Shown here: piece after piece, positions 7,745 to 16,070 of the stretch
Layout of the letters: the number at the start of each line of letters is the position of its first letter
Numbering within the stretch: position 1 is the first letter of the stretch
NCBI GenBank assembly: GCA_945870465.1
Contig: CAMBSS010000021.1
Location: 1 to 37,083 of the forward strand
Length of the DNA: 37,083 nt
Direction of reading: 5' to 3'
Source: Bordetella parapertussis
Lineage (GTDB): Bacteria; Pseudomonadota; Gammaproteobacteria; Burkholderiales; SG8-41
Translations under genes and position numbers: made by a program
The notes under the pieces: model-generated
Databases searched by the model: none
The model's input: the letters and a program-made list of their open reading frames with translations, nothing else
What the model was told of the DNA's origin: nothing

Positions 7745-9139
7745 CTACGCGAGCTCGGCCCACAAATCGTGCTGGTCGGAGCGCGTGATACGCACCGTGG
7801 CAAATTCGCCGGGCTTGAGCTGCGGTGAGGCCTTGATATGCACGACGCCGTCGATCTCCGGCGCGTCGGCCGGGCTGCGTGCGACGACGTTTTTGCCGTC
7901 GGCCTGGTCGATCAATACGAGCATGGTCCTGCCGACCTTGCGTTTGAGGCGCTCAGCGCTGATGGCCGCCTGCACGGCCATGAACCGTGCCTTGCGTTCT
8001 TCCTTGATTGCTGCCGGCACGTGGTTGGGCAGCGCATTGGCGGTTGCGCCCTCCACTGCGGAATAAGTGAAACAGCCGACGCGGTCCAGCTGTGCTTCCT
8101 GCATGAATTCCAGCAATTGCTCGAACTCGTCGTCGGTTTCGCCGGGAAAGCCGACGATGAAGGTGCTGCGGATCGTGATGTCGGGGCAGATCTCGCGCCA
8201 ACGCTTGATGCGCGCCAGGTTGTTTTCGGAACTGGCCGGGCGCTTCATCGCTTTGAGGATGCGCGGGCTTGCGTGCTGGAACGGCACGTCGAGGTAGGGC
8301 AGGATTTTTCCCTCGGCCATGAGTGGAATGACTTCATCGACGTGCGGGTACGGGTAGACGTAATGCAGGCGCACCCAGACACCAAGTTCGCCGAGCGCCA
8401 CTGCCAGTTCGGTCATGCGGGTCTTGAGCGGACGGCCGCCCCAGAAGCCGGTGCGGTATTTGACGTCTACGCCATAGGCGCTGGTGTCCTGCGAGATCAC
8501 CAGCAGTTCCTTCACGCCGGCTTTGACCAGGTTGGCCGCTTCCTGCATCACGTCGCCGACCGGGCGGCTGACGAGATCGCCGCGCATCGACGGAATGATG
8601 CAGAACGTGCAGCGGTGATTGCAGCCTTCGGCGATTTTCAGGTAAGCGTAATGCCGCGGCGTGAGTTTGATTCCCTGGGGCGGGATGAGGTCGATGTGCG
8701 GGTCCGGCGGCTGTGGCAGGTGCGCGTGAATGGCGCGCATCACTTCATCGGTGGCATGCGGACCGGTGACGGCAAGCACGCGCGGGTGAGTGTCCTTCAC
8801 CACGCTGCCCTTGGCGCCGAGGCAGCCGGTGACGATGACTTTGCCGTTTTCGGCCAGCGCTTCGCCGATGGCGTCGAGTGACTCCTCGACCGCGCTGTCG
8901 ATGAAGCCGCAGGTATTGACGACGACGAGATCAGCATCCTTATAGCTGGGCGCGACGAGATAACCCTCGGCGCGCAATTGCGTCAGGATACGCTCGGAAT
9001 CAACCAGTGCTTTGGGACAGCCGAGGGAAACGAAACCGACTTTCGGGGCGGCGGGGCGCCGTGGGCGCTGCTTTTCCGGCGCTGTTTTTGACGCCGTTCG
9101 TGGTTTGCTATCAGCCGCTGTTTTTGTCGCCGTCTTCAT
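7745..9139 (-). CDS. rimO: Ribosomal protein S12 methylthiotransferase RimO
   Basis: A 464-residue radical-SAM enzyme that methylthiolates the conserved aspartate of ribosomal protein S12. The N-terminal UPF0004 domain carries the cluster cysteines Cys41 ([12 protein letters not shown]), Cys77 and Cys106. The radical-SAM motif CNHRCTFC gives Cys173, Cys177 and Cys180. A TRAM domain ends the protein. The [12 protein letters not shown] motif separates RimO from MiaB. The first 32 residues are a Lys/Ala-rich extension; their coding DNA overlaps the last 29 nt of phaR, so either translation is coupled or the true start is later. The ATG at 9139 has AAGG directly against it rather than a well-spaced ribosome site. 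Confidence 0.95.
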   Translation of the reverse strand: MKTATKTAADSKPRTASKTAPEKQRPRRPAAPKVGFVSLGCPKALVDSERILTQLRAEGYLVAPSYKDADLVVVNTCGFIDSAVEESLDAIGEALAENGKVIVTGCLGAKGSVVKDTHPRVLAVTGPHATDEVMRAIHAHLPQPPDPHIDLIPPQGIKLTPRHYAYLKIAEGCNHRCTFCIIPSMRGDLVSRPVGDVMQEAANLVKAGVKELLVISQDTSAYGVDVKYRTGFWGGRPLKTRMTELAVALGELGVWVRLHYVYPYPHVDEVIPLMAEGKILPYLDVPFQHASPRILKAMKRPASSENNLARIKRWREICPDITIRSTFIVGFPGETDDEFEQLLEFMQEAQLDRVGCFTYSAVEGATANALPNHVPAAIKEERKARFMAVQAAISAERLKRKVGRTMLVLIDQADGKNVVARSPADAPEIDGVVHIKASPQLKPGEFATVRITRSDQHDLWAELA

Positions 9140-9758
9140 CCTTGGGGGGGGATTGGTCTGGGGGTGAGCCTGCAGGCGCCGCGTCGGCGCGTGGCGGTTG
9201 CGCGAACGGATTGGGCGCGACGAAATTGGGGAACGGGAAGTTGCCGAACATATTACGCGATTGCTTTTGCATTTGCTGCTGCATTTCGAGGAAGGCGTTG
9301 GCGCTTTGCTCGAGGTAGCTGCCCATCATGCCCTGGATCGCCGGGCCCTGCATTTTCAGAAACTCGCTCCACGCGTCGGCATTGGGCACCCCGGCGGTGC
9401 CGCCGTACATCGCGCTCGACTGCGCCTGCAGTTTTTTCTGGATTTCGATGAAGGTCTGGATGTTCTTTTCGAGGTAATTGCCCATCATGCCCTGCATCGC
9501 ATTGCCGTAAAACCGGATGATCTTGGACAGCACGTCGCTCGAAAACATCGGCACGCCGTCGCCGCCTTCTTCTTCGAGGATGATCTGCAGCAGGATGCTG
9601 CGCGTGAGGTCGTCCTTGGTCTTGGCGTCCTCGATCTTGAAATCGATATTGTCAAGCACCAGCTTTTTGACGTCTGCCAGCGTGATGTAGATGCTGGTGG
9701 TGGTGTCATACAAGCGGCGATTCGGATATTTTTTGATTATTCTGATAGCTTCACTCAT
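9111..9758 (-). CDS. phaR: Polyhydroxyalkanoate synthesis repressor PhaR
   Basis: A 215-residue regulator that binds both DNA and PHB granules. In the known betaproteobacterial system it represses phasin genes until polymer appears. The N-terminal PHB/PHA accumulation regulator DNA-binding domain is clear (residues 1-65: [13 protein letters not shown], then [12 protein letters not shown]). Two repeated PHB-accumulation segments follow ([20 protein letters not shown] at about 86-105, and a second [17 protein letters not shown] at about 137-153), then a Gln/Met-rich and a Pro/Asp-rich tail. AGAGG lies upstream of ATG 9758. The tail is encoded by a C8 tract just before the rimO start. It sits 147 bp after phaB on the same strand. 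Confidence 0.95.
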   Translation of the reverse strand: MSEAIRIIKKYPNRRLYDTTTSIYITLADVKKLVLDNIDFKIEDAKTKDDLTRSILLQIILEEEGGDGVPMFSSDVLSKIIRFYGNAMQGMMGNYLEKNIQTFIEIQKKLQAQSSAMYGGTAGVPNADAWSEFLKMQGPAIQGMMGSYLEQSANAFLEMQQQMQKQSRNMFGNFPFPNFVAPNPFAQPPRADAAPAGSPPDQSPPKDEDGDKNSG

Positions 9759-9782
9759 CTCCGGCCTCTGGTGTGCGTTGCA

Positions 9783-9811
9783 GTATTATCGTGTCCGGCA
9801 ACAATTCGCAA
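9783..9811 (-). promoter_or_regulatory. Candidate phaR promoter
   Basis: Minus strand: TTGCGA (9811-9806), a 17-nt spacer, then TAATAC (9788-9783), about 25 nt before the phaR start. Reasonable spacing but an imperfect -10. Further upstream a TGCAnnnnTGCA pattern (about 9861-9875) could be a PhaR site for autoregulation; this is inference from the GC-rich TGCA-type sites reported for PhaR proteins. Confidence 0.35.
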
Positions 9812-9905
9812 ATCGCCGCCGCCCATCGTTTTTACATCGCCGGACCGGCCATGCTGCATCGCTGCATTATAGCCCGGCGTCCGGTGCGGCTGCCGATTTG
9901 GCGGT

Positions 9906-10649
9906 TTATTGCATGTGCTGGCCGCCGTTGATCGCGATGTTGGCGCCGGTGACGAACGCCGCTTCATCCGAGCACAGGTAGGCGACCAGCCCCGCGACTT
10001 CCTCCGGCTTGCCGAGCCGCCCGATGGGGATCTGCGGGATGATTTTGGAGTCGAGGACTTCCTTCGGGATCGCCATGACCATCTTGGTGCCGATATAACC
10101 GGGCGAAATGGTGTTGACGGTCACGCCTTTTTTAGCCACTTCGAGCGAGAGCGCTTTGGTGAAGCCGTGCATGCCGGCCTTGGCTGCGGAATAATTGGTC
10201 TGGCCGAACGCGCCTTTCTGGCCGTTTACCGAGGACACGTTGATGATGCGTCCCCAGCCGCGCTCGACCATGCCGTCGCAAACAGGCTTGGTCATGTTGA
10301 ACACGCTGTCGAGATTGGTGTGCATCACCGCGTCCCAGTCGGTCTTGCCCATTTTTTTGAACGTCATGTCGCGCGTGATGCCGGCATTGTTGACCAGCAC
10401 GTCGATGGGGCCGACTTCGGCTTCGATCTGCTTGATCGCCTTGGCGCAGGCGTCAAAGTCGGCGACGTCGGCAGGCGCCGCGTGGCAGTCGTAGCCGTTC
10501 TTTTTCATGTCCGCCAGCCATTCCTTCGCCTTGGTGTTGCCGGGCGAGTAGGTGGTGACGACCTTGTACCCCATTTTGGACAGCTTGATGCAGATTGCTT
10601 CTCCTAATCCGCCCATGCCGCCGGTGACTACCGCTACGCGTTGCTCCAT
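9906..10649 (-). CDS. phaB: Acetoacetyl-CoA reductase (NADPH-dependent) PhaB
   Basis: A 247-residue short-chain dehydrogenase that reduces acetoacetyl-CoA to (R)-3-hydroxybutyryl-CoA, the monomer for PHB. I use ATG 10649 because GGAG sits 7-8 nt upstream; a longer frame adds six residues. Cofactor motif TGGMGGLG (9-16), NNAG (87-90) and the catalytic Ser140, Tyr153 and Lys157 (YSAAK) are present. GKTDWDAVMHTNLDSVFNMTK and GQTNYSAAKAGMHGFTKAL are strongly PhaB-like, which separates it from FabG. It follows phaC by 70 bp, with no phaA between. Full length and intact. Confidence 0.95.
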   Translation of the reverse strand: MEQRVAVVTGGMGGLGEAICIKLSKMGYKVVTTYSPGNTKAKEWLADMKKNGYDCHAAPADVADFDACAKAIKQIEAEVGPIDVLVNNAGITRDMTFKKMGKTDWDAVMHTNLDSVFNMTKPVCDGMVERGWGRIINVSSVNGQKGAFGQTNYSAAKAGMHGFTKALSLEVAKKGVTVNTISPGYIGTKMVMAIPKEVLDSKIIPQIPIGRLGKPEEVAGLVAYLCSDEAAFVTGANIAINGGQHMQ

Positions 10650-10719
10650 CTGTGTTCTCCTCACCAAGAAAAAATTCTGCTGCCGAAAACCCAGCGTATC
10701 ACGAAGTCACGCCGTGCTG

Positions 10720-12474
10720 TTATTCACAGCGCTCCCGCACGTAACGCCCCGGCGCCGCCTCGATGGGCGGGTAGTTTTCATTGCCGGGCGAGGCCGGTGC
10801 CGCCACCTGGTCGCCCGCGTGCCCGCCCAGCCAGTTTATCCAGTCCGGCCACCAGCTGCCCGCGCAGGACGATGCGTTGTCCAGCCACGCGTCGGCATCC
10901 GGCGGCAGCGCCGCGGCGGTCCAGTAATTGCGGCGGTTTTTGCCGGCCGGATTTACCACGCCCGCGATATGACCGCTGGCGGCCAGCACGAACCTGTTGT
11001 CACCGCCCAGCAACTGCGTGCTTTGATAGACGGTTTTCCACGGCACGATATGGTCTTCGCGCGTGGCCAGTATGTAGGCGGGCAGTGCCACGCTGGATAA
11101 ATCGACCGGCACGCCGCACATGGTGAGCTTGCCGGGCGTGCGCAGATTGTTTTCGAGATAGGTATTGCGCACGTAGTAGACGAACATCGCGCCCGGCAGG
11201 TTGGTGCTGTCGCTGTTCCAGTAAAGCAGGTCGAAGGCGTCGGGCGTGCCGCCTTTCAGGTAATTGTTGACCACGTAGTTCCAGATAAGATCGTTGGCGC
11301 GCAGGCTCGAAAACGTCAGCGCGAGTTCCTTGCCGCGCAATATGCCGCCGTGCGCGAAATCCTTTTCACGTTGCTCGACATAAGCGTCGTCGATGAACAC
11401 CGCCAGTTCGCCGGGATCGCTGAAATCGAGCATGGCGGCGAGCAGCGTCGCGCTCGCTGCCGCCTGGTTGCCCTGTGCTTCGAGCACCGCGAGTGCCGCG
11501 CCGACCAGCGTGCCGCCGACACAAAACCCCAGCACGTTTACCTGCGCGGCAGCGCACACATCGCGCGCGACGTTCATCGCTTTGATCACGCCGTCTTCCA
11601 GGTACTGGTTCCACGTCAGGTGCCCCATATCGGCCGGCACGTTGCGCCACGACACCATGAATACGGTGTGGCCCTGTTCGACCGCGTAACGCACGAGCGA
11701 ATTGGCGGGCTGCAAATCCAGGATATAGTACTTGTTGATGCACGGCGGGACCATGACCAGCGGGCGCGCGCAGACCGTCGCGGTCGTGGGTTGGTACTGG
11801 ATCAGCTGCATCAGTTCGTTTTCGTAGATCACCGTGCCCGGTGTCACTGCGATATTGCGGCCGATTTCGAACGCCGCTTCGTCGCTCATCGAGATGCGGC
11901 CTTTCTCGATGTCGGCGCGCAGGTGTTCGAGTCCACGCGCAAGACTTTCGCCGTTGGTAGCAGCGGCGAGCTTGATCACTTCGGGATTGGTCGGCGCGAA
12001 ATTGGTGGGTGCGGCCGCATCGATCATCTGGCGCGTGAAAAAACGCAGCTTGTTCTTGGCGGCCGGCGCGAGCTGCGCGGTTTCGACCAGTTCGGCCAGC
12101 CAGCGCGAGTTGATGAGATAGGCCTGCTTCACGTAATCGAAATAGGGCAGTTGCTGCCATTCCGGCGCATGAAAGCGGCGATCGGCTTTGTCCGGCACGA
12201 CGACCGGCGCTGGCGGCGGCACGCCGTCAGCGGCGCGCGCGAGATTCGTCCACAGCTCGAGATGCTGGCGGTAGTAGCGCTGCTGGATTTCGGCGCCGGG
12301 ACCGCCGTCTGCCTGCAGGCTCGCGGTCAGCGCCTGCAGAATTTCCGCGCTGTCGGCGCGCTGCGTCGCGGACAGCGACCCGATGACGTCGTCGACGAAC
12401 TTGCGGCTTGCCTGATTGAGCCCGTCGAACAAAGCCTGTGCTGACGCCGGCGGCAGATTATTGTTTGGTTCCAT
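10720..12474 (-). CDS. phaC: Class I polyhydroxyalkanoate synthase PhaC
   Basis: A 584-residue class I PHA synthase that polymerises 3-hydroxyacyl-CoA (mostly hydroxybutyryl-CoA) on granules. The lipase-like box GFCVGG holds the nucleophile Cys318. Asp474 (TREDHIVPW) and His502 (ASGHIAGVVNP) complete the triad, close to positions 319, 480 and 508 in the well-studied Cupriavidus enzyme. The PhaC N-terminal domain (about 90-270) and the PGKNRRNYW-like segment (PAGKNRRNYW, about 509-518) are intact. It heads the phaC-phaB-phaR group on the minus strand. The 116 bp upstream separate it from a ZIP transporter; no clear promoter is visible there. Confidence 0.97.
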   Translation of the reverse strand: MEPNNNLPPASAQALFDGLNQASRKFVDDVIGSLSATQRADSAEILQALTASLQADGGPGAEIQQRYYRQHLELWTNLARAADGVPPPAPVVVPDKADRRFHAPEWQQLPYFDYVKQAYLINSRWLAELVETAQLAPAAKNKLRFFTRQMIDAAAPTNFAPTNPEVIKLAAATNGESLARGLEHLRADIEKGRISMSDEAAFEIGRNIAVTPGTVIYENELMQLIQYQPTTATVCARPLVMVPPCINKYYILDLQPANSLVRYAVEQGHTVFMVSWRNVPADMGHLTWNQYLEDGVIKAMNVARDVCAAAQVNVLGFCVGGTLVGAALAVLEAQGNQAAASATLLAAMLDFSDPGELAVFIDDAYVEQREKDFAHGGILRGKELALTFSSLRANDLIWNYVVNNYLKGGTPDAFDLLYWNSDSTNLPGAMFVYYVRNTYLENNLRTPGKLTMCGVPVDLSSVALPAYILATREDHIVPWKTVYQSTQLLGGDNRFVLAASGHIAGVVNPAGKNRRNYWTAAALPPDADAWLDNASSCAGSWWPDWINWLGGHAGDQVAAPASPGNENYPPIEAAPGRYVRERCE

Positions 12475-12559
12475 GGCGGGCAGCGTGCGGGGAGGCGATG
12501 ATTCTGCGTGGCGACTTGAGGGGTGTCAAGCAGAGTGGGGAATTAGTCGCGCGAAGGTG

Positions 12560-12584
12560 CTGCGCGCAGAGTTCCAGCGCGCAG
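12560..12584 (-). terminator. Hairpin downstream of the ZIP gene
   Basis: A perfect 8-bp GC stem (CTGCGCGC, 12560-12567, with 12577-12584) and a 9-nt loop lie just past the ZIP stop on the minus strand. No T run follows, so it may mark an RNA end or pause rather than an efficient intrinsic terminator. Confidence 0.35.
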
Positions 12585-12590
12585 TGTGCG

Positions 12591-13358
12591 TCAGTGCAGC
12601 CAGACGCCCACGCCCCAGATGGTGCCGACGCCGGCGCAGATCAAGCCGACCTGCTGCAGCGACGCGTGGATTTCGGTCCGGCGGTGCAATCCCGGGATCA
12701 GGTCCGCGACCGCCACGTACAGCATGCTGGCGGCGGCAAGGGCGAGCAGCGAAGGTATCGTCTGCTGCAGGGTCTGCAGCGCGAAATAAGCGATGACGCC
12801 GCCAACCAGCATGGCGAGGCTCGACAGCGCGTTGAAGGCGAAAGCGGCGCGCTTGCTGTAACCGGAATGCAGCAGCACCAGGAAATCGCCGACCTCCTGT
12901 GGAATTTCGTGGGCGACGATGGCGATCGCGGTGACGAGCCCGAGTTTCACGTCGGTGAGAAACGCCGCGGCGATCAGGATGCCGTCGACGAAATTGTGGA
13001 AGGTGTCGCCGACCATGATCATCATGCCGCTGCGGCCGTGGTCGTGCTGCGCCGGCTGCGCCTCGTGCGCTTCGCAATCTTCCACGTGGCAGTGCCGCCA
13101 TAGCACCAGTTTTTCGAGCACGAAAAAGAGCAGGATGCCGGCCAGTATGGTGGCGGCCGTCTGCTCGGGATTGCCGGACATCGTGAAGGCGTGCGGCAGG
13201 ATGTCCAGAAACACCGCGCCGAGCAAGGCGCCGACGGCGTAGCTGATCAGGATGGGCACGTGACCCGCGCGCGCGTTGAGCGCGAAGACGGCGGCAGCGG
13301 CAATGCTCAAGAGGCCGCCGACTAAACTGGTGACGATGATCCAGGCCAGGATGGACAT
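12591..13358 (-). CDS. ZIP family divalent metal transporter
   Basis: A 255-residue inner-membrane metal transporter (zinc and related cations) of the ZIP superfamily, in the GufA/ZupT-like range. Seven to eight hydrophobic helices are visible. The metal site signatures are in place: HNFVDG in helix 4 (about residues 120-125) and HEIPQE in helix 5 (about 149-154). A His/Cys/Asp-rich loop between helices 3 and 4 (HCHVEDCEAHEA, then HDHG) fits metal capture. It interrupts the usual pgeF-phaC adjacency of betaproteobacteria, 69 bp after pgeF and 116 bp before phaC. Direction of transport and preferred metal cannot be told from sequence. Confidence 0.92.
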   Translation of the reverse strand: MSILAWIIVTSLVGGLLSIAAAAVFALNARAGHVPILISYAVGALLGAVFLDILPHAFTMSGNPEQTAATILAGILLFFVLEKLVLWRHCHVEDCEAHEAQPAQHDHGRSGMMIMVGDTFHNFVDGILIAAAFLTDVKLGLVTAIAIVAHEIPQEVGDFLVLLHSGYSKRAAFAFNALSSLAMLVGGVIAYFALQTLQQTIPSLLALAAASMLYVAVADLIPGLHRRTEIHASLQQVGLICAGVGTIWGVGVWLH

Positions 13359-13427
13359 GACTACGCCGACATATCAGACACGCTACGGAAAGGCGCGCAT
13401 TATAAACGACGCGCCGTGGCGTGCCGA

Positions 13428-14165
13428 CTATTTTGGCGCTTCCAGCCAGATCAGCGCCGCCATGCGTCCGGTGGTCTTGTCGCGCCGGTAGGAATAAAAG
13501 CGCGCGGCGTCGCGGTAGGTGCATAGCCCGCCGCCGTAAATCCGGCGCACGCCACCGCGCGCCAGGCGCTGGCGGGCGAGCGCGAACAAGTCGGCGAACC
13601 ATTTGCCTGCGCGCTGCGGTTTGAATGCCGTGCCCGCAGCGGGGTCCGCGGCCATGAATGCGTCGCGCACGTCGGCGCCGACTTCAAACGCATCGGGCCC
13701 GATGGCGGGGCCGAGAAAGGCCAGTAGCTCCCCGGGCGCAACATTCATCGCGGCTATGGTGTTTTCGATGACGCCTGAACTCAAGCCGCGCCAGCCCGCA
13801 TGCGCGACGGCGACTACGCTGCCGCGCGAGTCGCACAGTAACACCGGCAGGCAATCGGCGATCATGACCGTGCATACGGTCGCCGTCTGGCGGGTGTAGC
13901 TCGCATCGGCATCCGGCACGCTGGTCAGTTCATCGGCACGCACGACGCGCGCGCCATGCACCTGCTTCAGCCACGCCGGGTCGTGCGGCAACTGCGCGCG
14001 CAGTTGCGCGCGGTTTGCCAGCACCGCGCTGTCGTCGTCGCCGGCGCGCAGTCCGAGGTTGAAGCTCGCATGCGCGCCGGTGCTGACGCCGCCATTGCGC
14101 GTGGTGATCAGGCCTTTTACGTGCGGTGGCGCCGGCCATGCCGGTACTATCCAGTCGTGCGGCAC
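13428..14165 (-). CDS. pgeF: Peptidoglycan editing factor / purine nucleoside phosphorylase YfiH family
   Basis: A 245-residue YfiH/LACC1-family protein (DUF152). Members act as zinc-dependent purine nucleoside phosphorylases or adenosine deaminases, and E. coli YfiH removes wrongly incorporated residues from peptidoglycan precursors. I choose GTG 14165: translation then opens PHDWIVPAWPAPP, the standard family N terminus, and it starts 2 nt after the rluD stop. A longer ATG (14231) would read across the rluD end. The zinc ligands His70 (QVHG), Cys105 (DCLP) and His122 (HAGWRG) are present. The C terminus (LCTYRDAARFYSYRRDKTTGRMAALIWL) is intact. Probably translationally coupled to rluD. Confidence 0.92.
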   Translation of the reverse strand: MPHDWIVPAWPAPPHVKGLITTRNGGVSTGAHASFNLGLRAGDDDSAVLANRAQLRAQLPHDPAWLKQVHGARVVRADELTSVPDADASYTRQTATVCTVMIADCLPVLLCDSRGSVVAVAHAGWRGLSSGVIENTIAAMNVAPGELLAFLGPAIGPDAFEVGADVRDAFMAADPAAGTAFKPQRAGKWFADLFALARQRLARGGVRRIYGGGLCTYRDAARFYSYRRDKTTGRMAALIWLEAPK

Positions 14166-14167
14166 GT

Positions 14168-15136
14168 TCAGGCCTGCGCTTTCAAAGCGGCAAGCAAAGC
14201 ACCCATGTCGGGCGGCGCGGGCGCTTGCCACGCGACGGTCTCATCGCTTGCCGGGTGCTGGAATTCAAGCCGTTCGGCGTGCAGCGCCTGGCGCGGGAAT
14301 GGGCCGAGCAGTGGGTCGATGCTGAGTTTTTTTCCATAGACCGGATCGCCTACCAGCGGATGGCCTAACGACTGCATGTGCACGCGTATCTGGTGGGTGC
14401 GGCCGGTCTCGAGCCGGCAGCGCAGCAAAGTCGCGTGGGCGAAATGCTGCAGCACTTCGTAATGGGTGATCGATGGCCGGCCGCGCGCGGCCACTGCCAT
14501 GCGCGTGCGCTGCACCGGGTGGCGTCCGATCGGCGCTTCGACTTTGCCGTCGCGCGTTACGCGTCCGTGCACGAGGGCGAGATATTCGCGCTTGACGGTG
14601 CGTGCCTGCAACTGGCGCACCAGGCTGGTTTGCGCTTCGAGCGTCTTGGCCACTACCAGCAGGCCGCTGGTTTCCTTGTCGAGCCGGTGCACGATGCCGG
14701 CGCGCGGAAGCGTCGCCAGTTGCGGCGAATGGGCGAGCAGCGCGTTGAGCAGGGTGCCGCTCCAGTTGCCGCGTCCTGGATGCACGACGAGTCCCGCGGG
14801 CTTGTCGATCACCAGCACAGCCGCGTCTTCGTGGATGACTTCGAGCGCGATTTCTTCCGCAGTTGCGGTGGTAGTGGCGGGGTCAGGCACGGGATGGACC
14901 GCGATCTCTTCGCCGCCCCATACCTTGGTTTTGGGCAGTACCGGCTGGCCGCCGTCGAGTTCGACGCGCCGGTCGCGGATCCACTGCGCAAGCCGGCTGC
15001 GTGAAAATTGCGGCAACAAAAGCGATAATACGTGGTCCAAACGTTGTCCGGCGCACGCGGCCGGCACGCTCACCCGCAGCGCATCGGCAGCGGGCGGGGT
15101 TGCGTTATAATTCAGCGATTTCCGCGCGAGGGTCAT
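14168..15136 (-). CDS. rluD: 23S rRNA pseudouridine synthase RluD
   Basis: A pseudouridine synthase of the RluA/RluD family that modifies 23S rRNA helix 69 (positions 1911/1915/1917 in E. coli numbering). An S4 RNA-binding domain (about residues 30-78) precedes the catalytic domain with HRLDKETSG (Asp153). RTHQIRVHMQSLGHPLVGDPVYG closes the active site. The frame from ATG 15136 gives 322 residues, but the first 20 or so look non-conserved, have no ribosome site and overlap a perfect TATAAT of the divergent bamD promoter. GTG at 15073 or 15067 (before VPAACAGQRLD) may be the true start. pgeF follows at once. Confidence 0.93.
   Translation of the reverse strand: MTLARKSLNYNATPPAADALRVSVPAACAGQRLDHVLSLLLPQFSRSRLAQWIRDRRVELDGGQPVLPKTKVWGGEEIAVHPVPDPATTTATAEEIALEVIHEDAAVLVIDKPAGLVVHPGRGNWSGTLLNALLAHSPQLATLPRAGIVHRLDKETSGLLVVAKTLEAQTSLVRQLQARTVKREYLALVHGRVTRDGKVEAPIGRHPVQRTRMAVAARGRPSITHYEVLQHFAHATLLRCRLETGRTHQIRVHMQSLGHPLVGDPVYGKKLSIDPLLGPFPRQALHAERLEFQHPASDETVAWQAPAPPDMGALLAALKAQA
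15106..15111 (+). promoter_or_regulatory. -10 element of the bamD promoter
   Basis: TATAAT at 15106-15111, about 29 nt before the bamD ATG at 15140, inside the annotated N-terminal codons of divergent rluD. The -35 region is not a clear match. A start near 15118 would give a leader of about 22 nt with GAGGGT at 15128-15133 as ribosome site. Confidence 0.5.
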
Positions 15137-15139
15137 GGT

Positions 15140-15946
15140 ATGCGTTCAAGTTTAGCGTTAATTCTGGCGCTGTGCCTCGGGGCGTGCGGGATGCTGCCCG
15201 AGCAGGTCGACGAAACCAAGGGCTGGTCGGCGAACAAGCTGTATACCGAGGCCAAAACCAATCTGACCGAAGGCAATTACGAAAAAGCCATCAAGATGTA
15301 CGAAAAGCTTGAGGCGCGTTATCCGTATGGCCGCTATGCGCAGCAGGCGCAACTCGAGGTCGCCTACTCGTATTACAAAGACAAGGACGCCGCGTCAGCG
15401 ATCGCCGCGGCCGACCGTTTCATCAAGCTGCACCCCAACCATCCCACCGTCGACTACGCTTACTATCTGAAGGGGCTGGCCAATTTCAACGACGACCTGG
15501 GCCTGCTGGGTTCTGTCGCCGAAAAATTCTCCGGCCAGGACATGACCGAACGCGATCCGAAAGCATCGCGCGATTCGTTCGATGCGTTCCGCGATCTGGT
15601 CACGCGTTTCCCGGACAGCAAGTACGCGGAGGACTCGATCTCGCGCATGAACTACCTGGTCAATTCGCTGGCGGCGCACGAGGTGCACGTTGCGCGTTAC
15701 TACATGAGGCGCGGCGCGTACGTGGCGGCGGCCAACCGCGTGCAGTACTCGGTCAAGACCTATCCGAAGGCGCCCGCCAACGAAGAAGGGCTGCTGATCC
15801 TGGTGCAGGCCTACGACAAGCTGGGCATGACCGACTTGCGCAATGATGCCGAGCGCGTGATGAAAACCAATTTCCCCGACAGCAAGTATTTGAGCGGCAA
15901 AGCCGCCAAGGATACGCGGTGGTGGCAGATCTGGAACACCAACTGA
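15140..15946 (+). CDS. bamD: Outer membrane protein assembly factor BamD (ComL)
   Basis: A 268-residue essential lipoprotein of the BAM complex, which inserts beta-barrel proteins into the outer membrane. The start is ATG 15140 with GAGGGT 7 nt upstream. The signal ends in the lipobox Leu13-Gly-Ala-Cys16. Five TPR-like repeats follow (for example LYTEAKTNLTEGNYEKAIKMYEKLEARYPYG, HPNHPTVDYAYYLKGLANF and the RRGAYVAAANRVQYSVKTYP repeat). Length is typical of betaproteobacterial BamD. It is divergent from rluD, with only 3 bp between the annotated start codons, a classical arrangement in this group. Confidence 0.95.
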   Translation: MRSSLALILALCLGACGMLPEQVDETKGWSANKLYTEAKTNLTEGNYEKAIKMYEKLEARYPYGRYAQQAQLEVAYSYYKDKDAASAIAAADRFIKLHPNHPTVDYAYYLKGLANFNDDLGLLGSVAEKFSGQDMTERDPKASRDSFDAFRDLVTRFPDSKYAEDSISRMNYLVNSLAAHEVHVARYYMRRGAYVAAANRVQYSVKTYPKAPANEEGLLILVQAYDKLGMTDLRNDAERVMKTNFPDSKYLSGKAAKDTRWWQIWNTN

Positions 15947-15953
15947 AGTCTGT

Positions 15954-16070
15954 TCAGCGTGCGAATTTCCGCATGACCTGCATCAGTTCGGCCAGCGCTG
16001 CGCGCACCGCGGCAAGCCGGGTGATGCTGTCCACGCAATAGCGGTCGCTCTCGGCCCGCCGGCGAACTAG
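15954..16070 (-). pseudogene. Remnant of a CsoR/RcnR-type metal-sensing repressor
   Basis: One minus-strand frame here encodes about 38 residues ending at a TGA (15954-15956), with the core ESDRYCVDSITRLAAVRAAL. That matches the middle of the CsoR/RcnR/FrmR family (E-E-D-R-Y-C-V-D-x-L-T-Q-I-x-A-V-R-A-A-L), including the metal- or thiol-sensing cysteine. The N-terminal helix and any usable start codon are missing, and the usual C-terminal His/Cys part is replaced by a short tail (AELMQVMRKFAR). The frame begins inside the stop region of the upstream glycine-zipper gene. I read it as a decayed or truncated gene. Identification by eye on a short stretch. Confidence 0.55.

Noticed and set aside
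11350..12444. 364-codon plus-strand frame opposite phaC
   Set aside because: Shadow of the intact PhaC frame, with no motifs.
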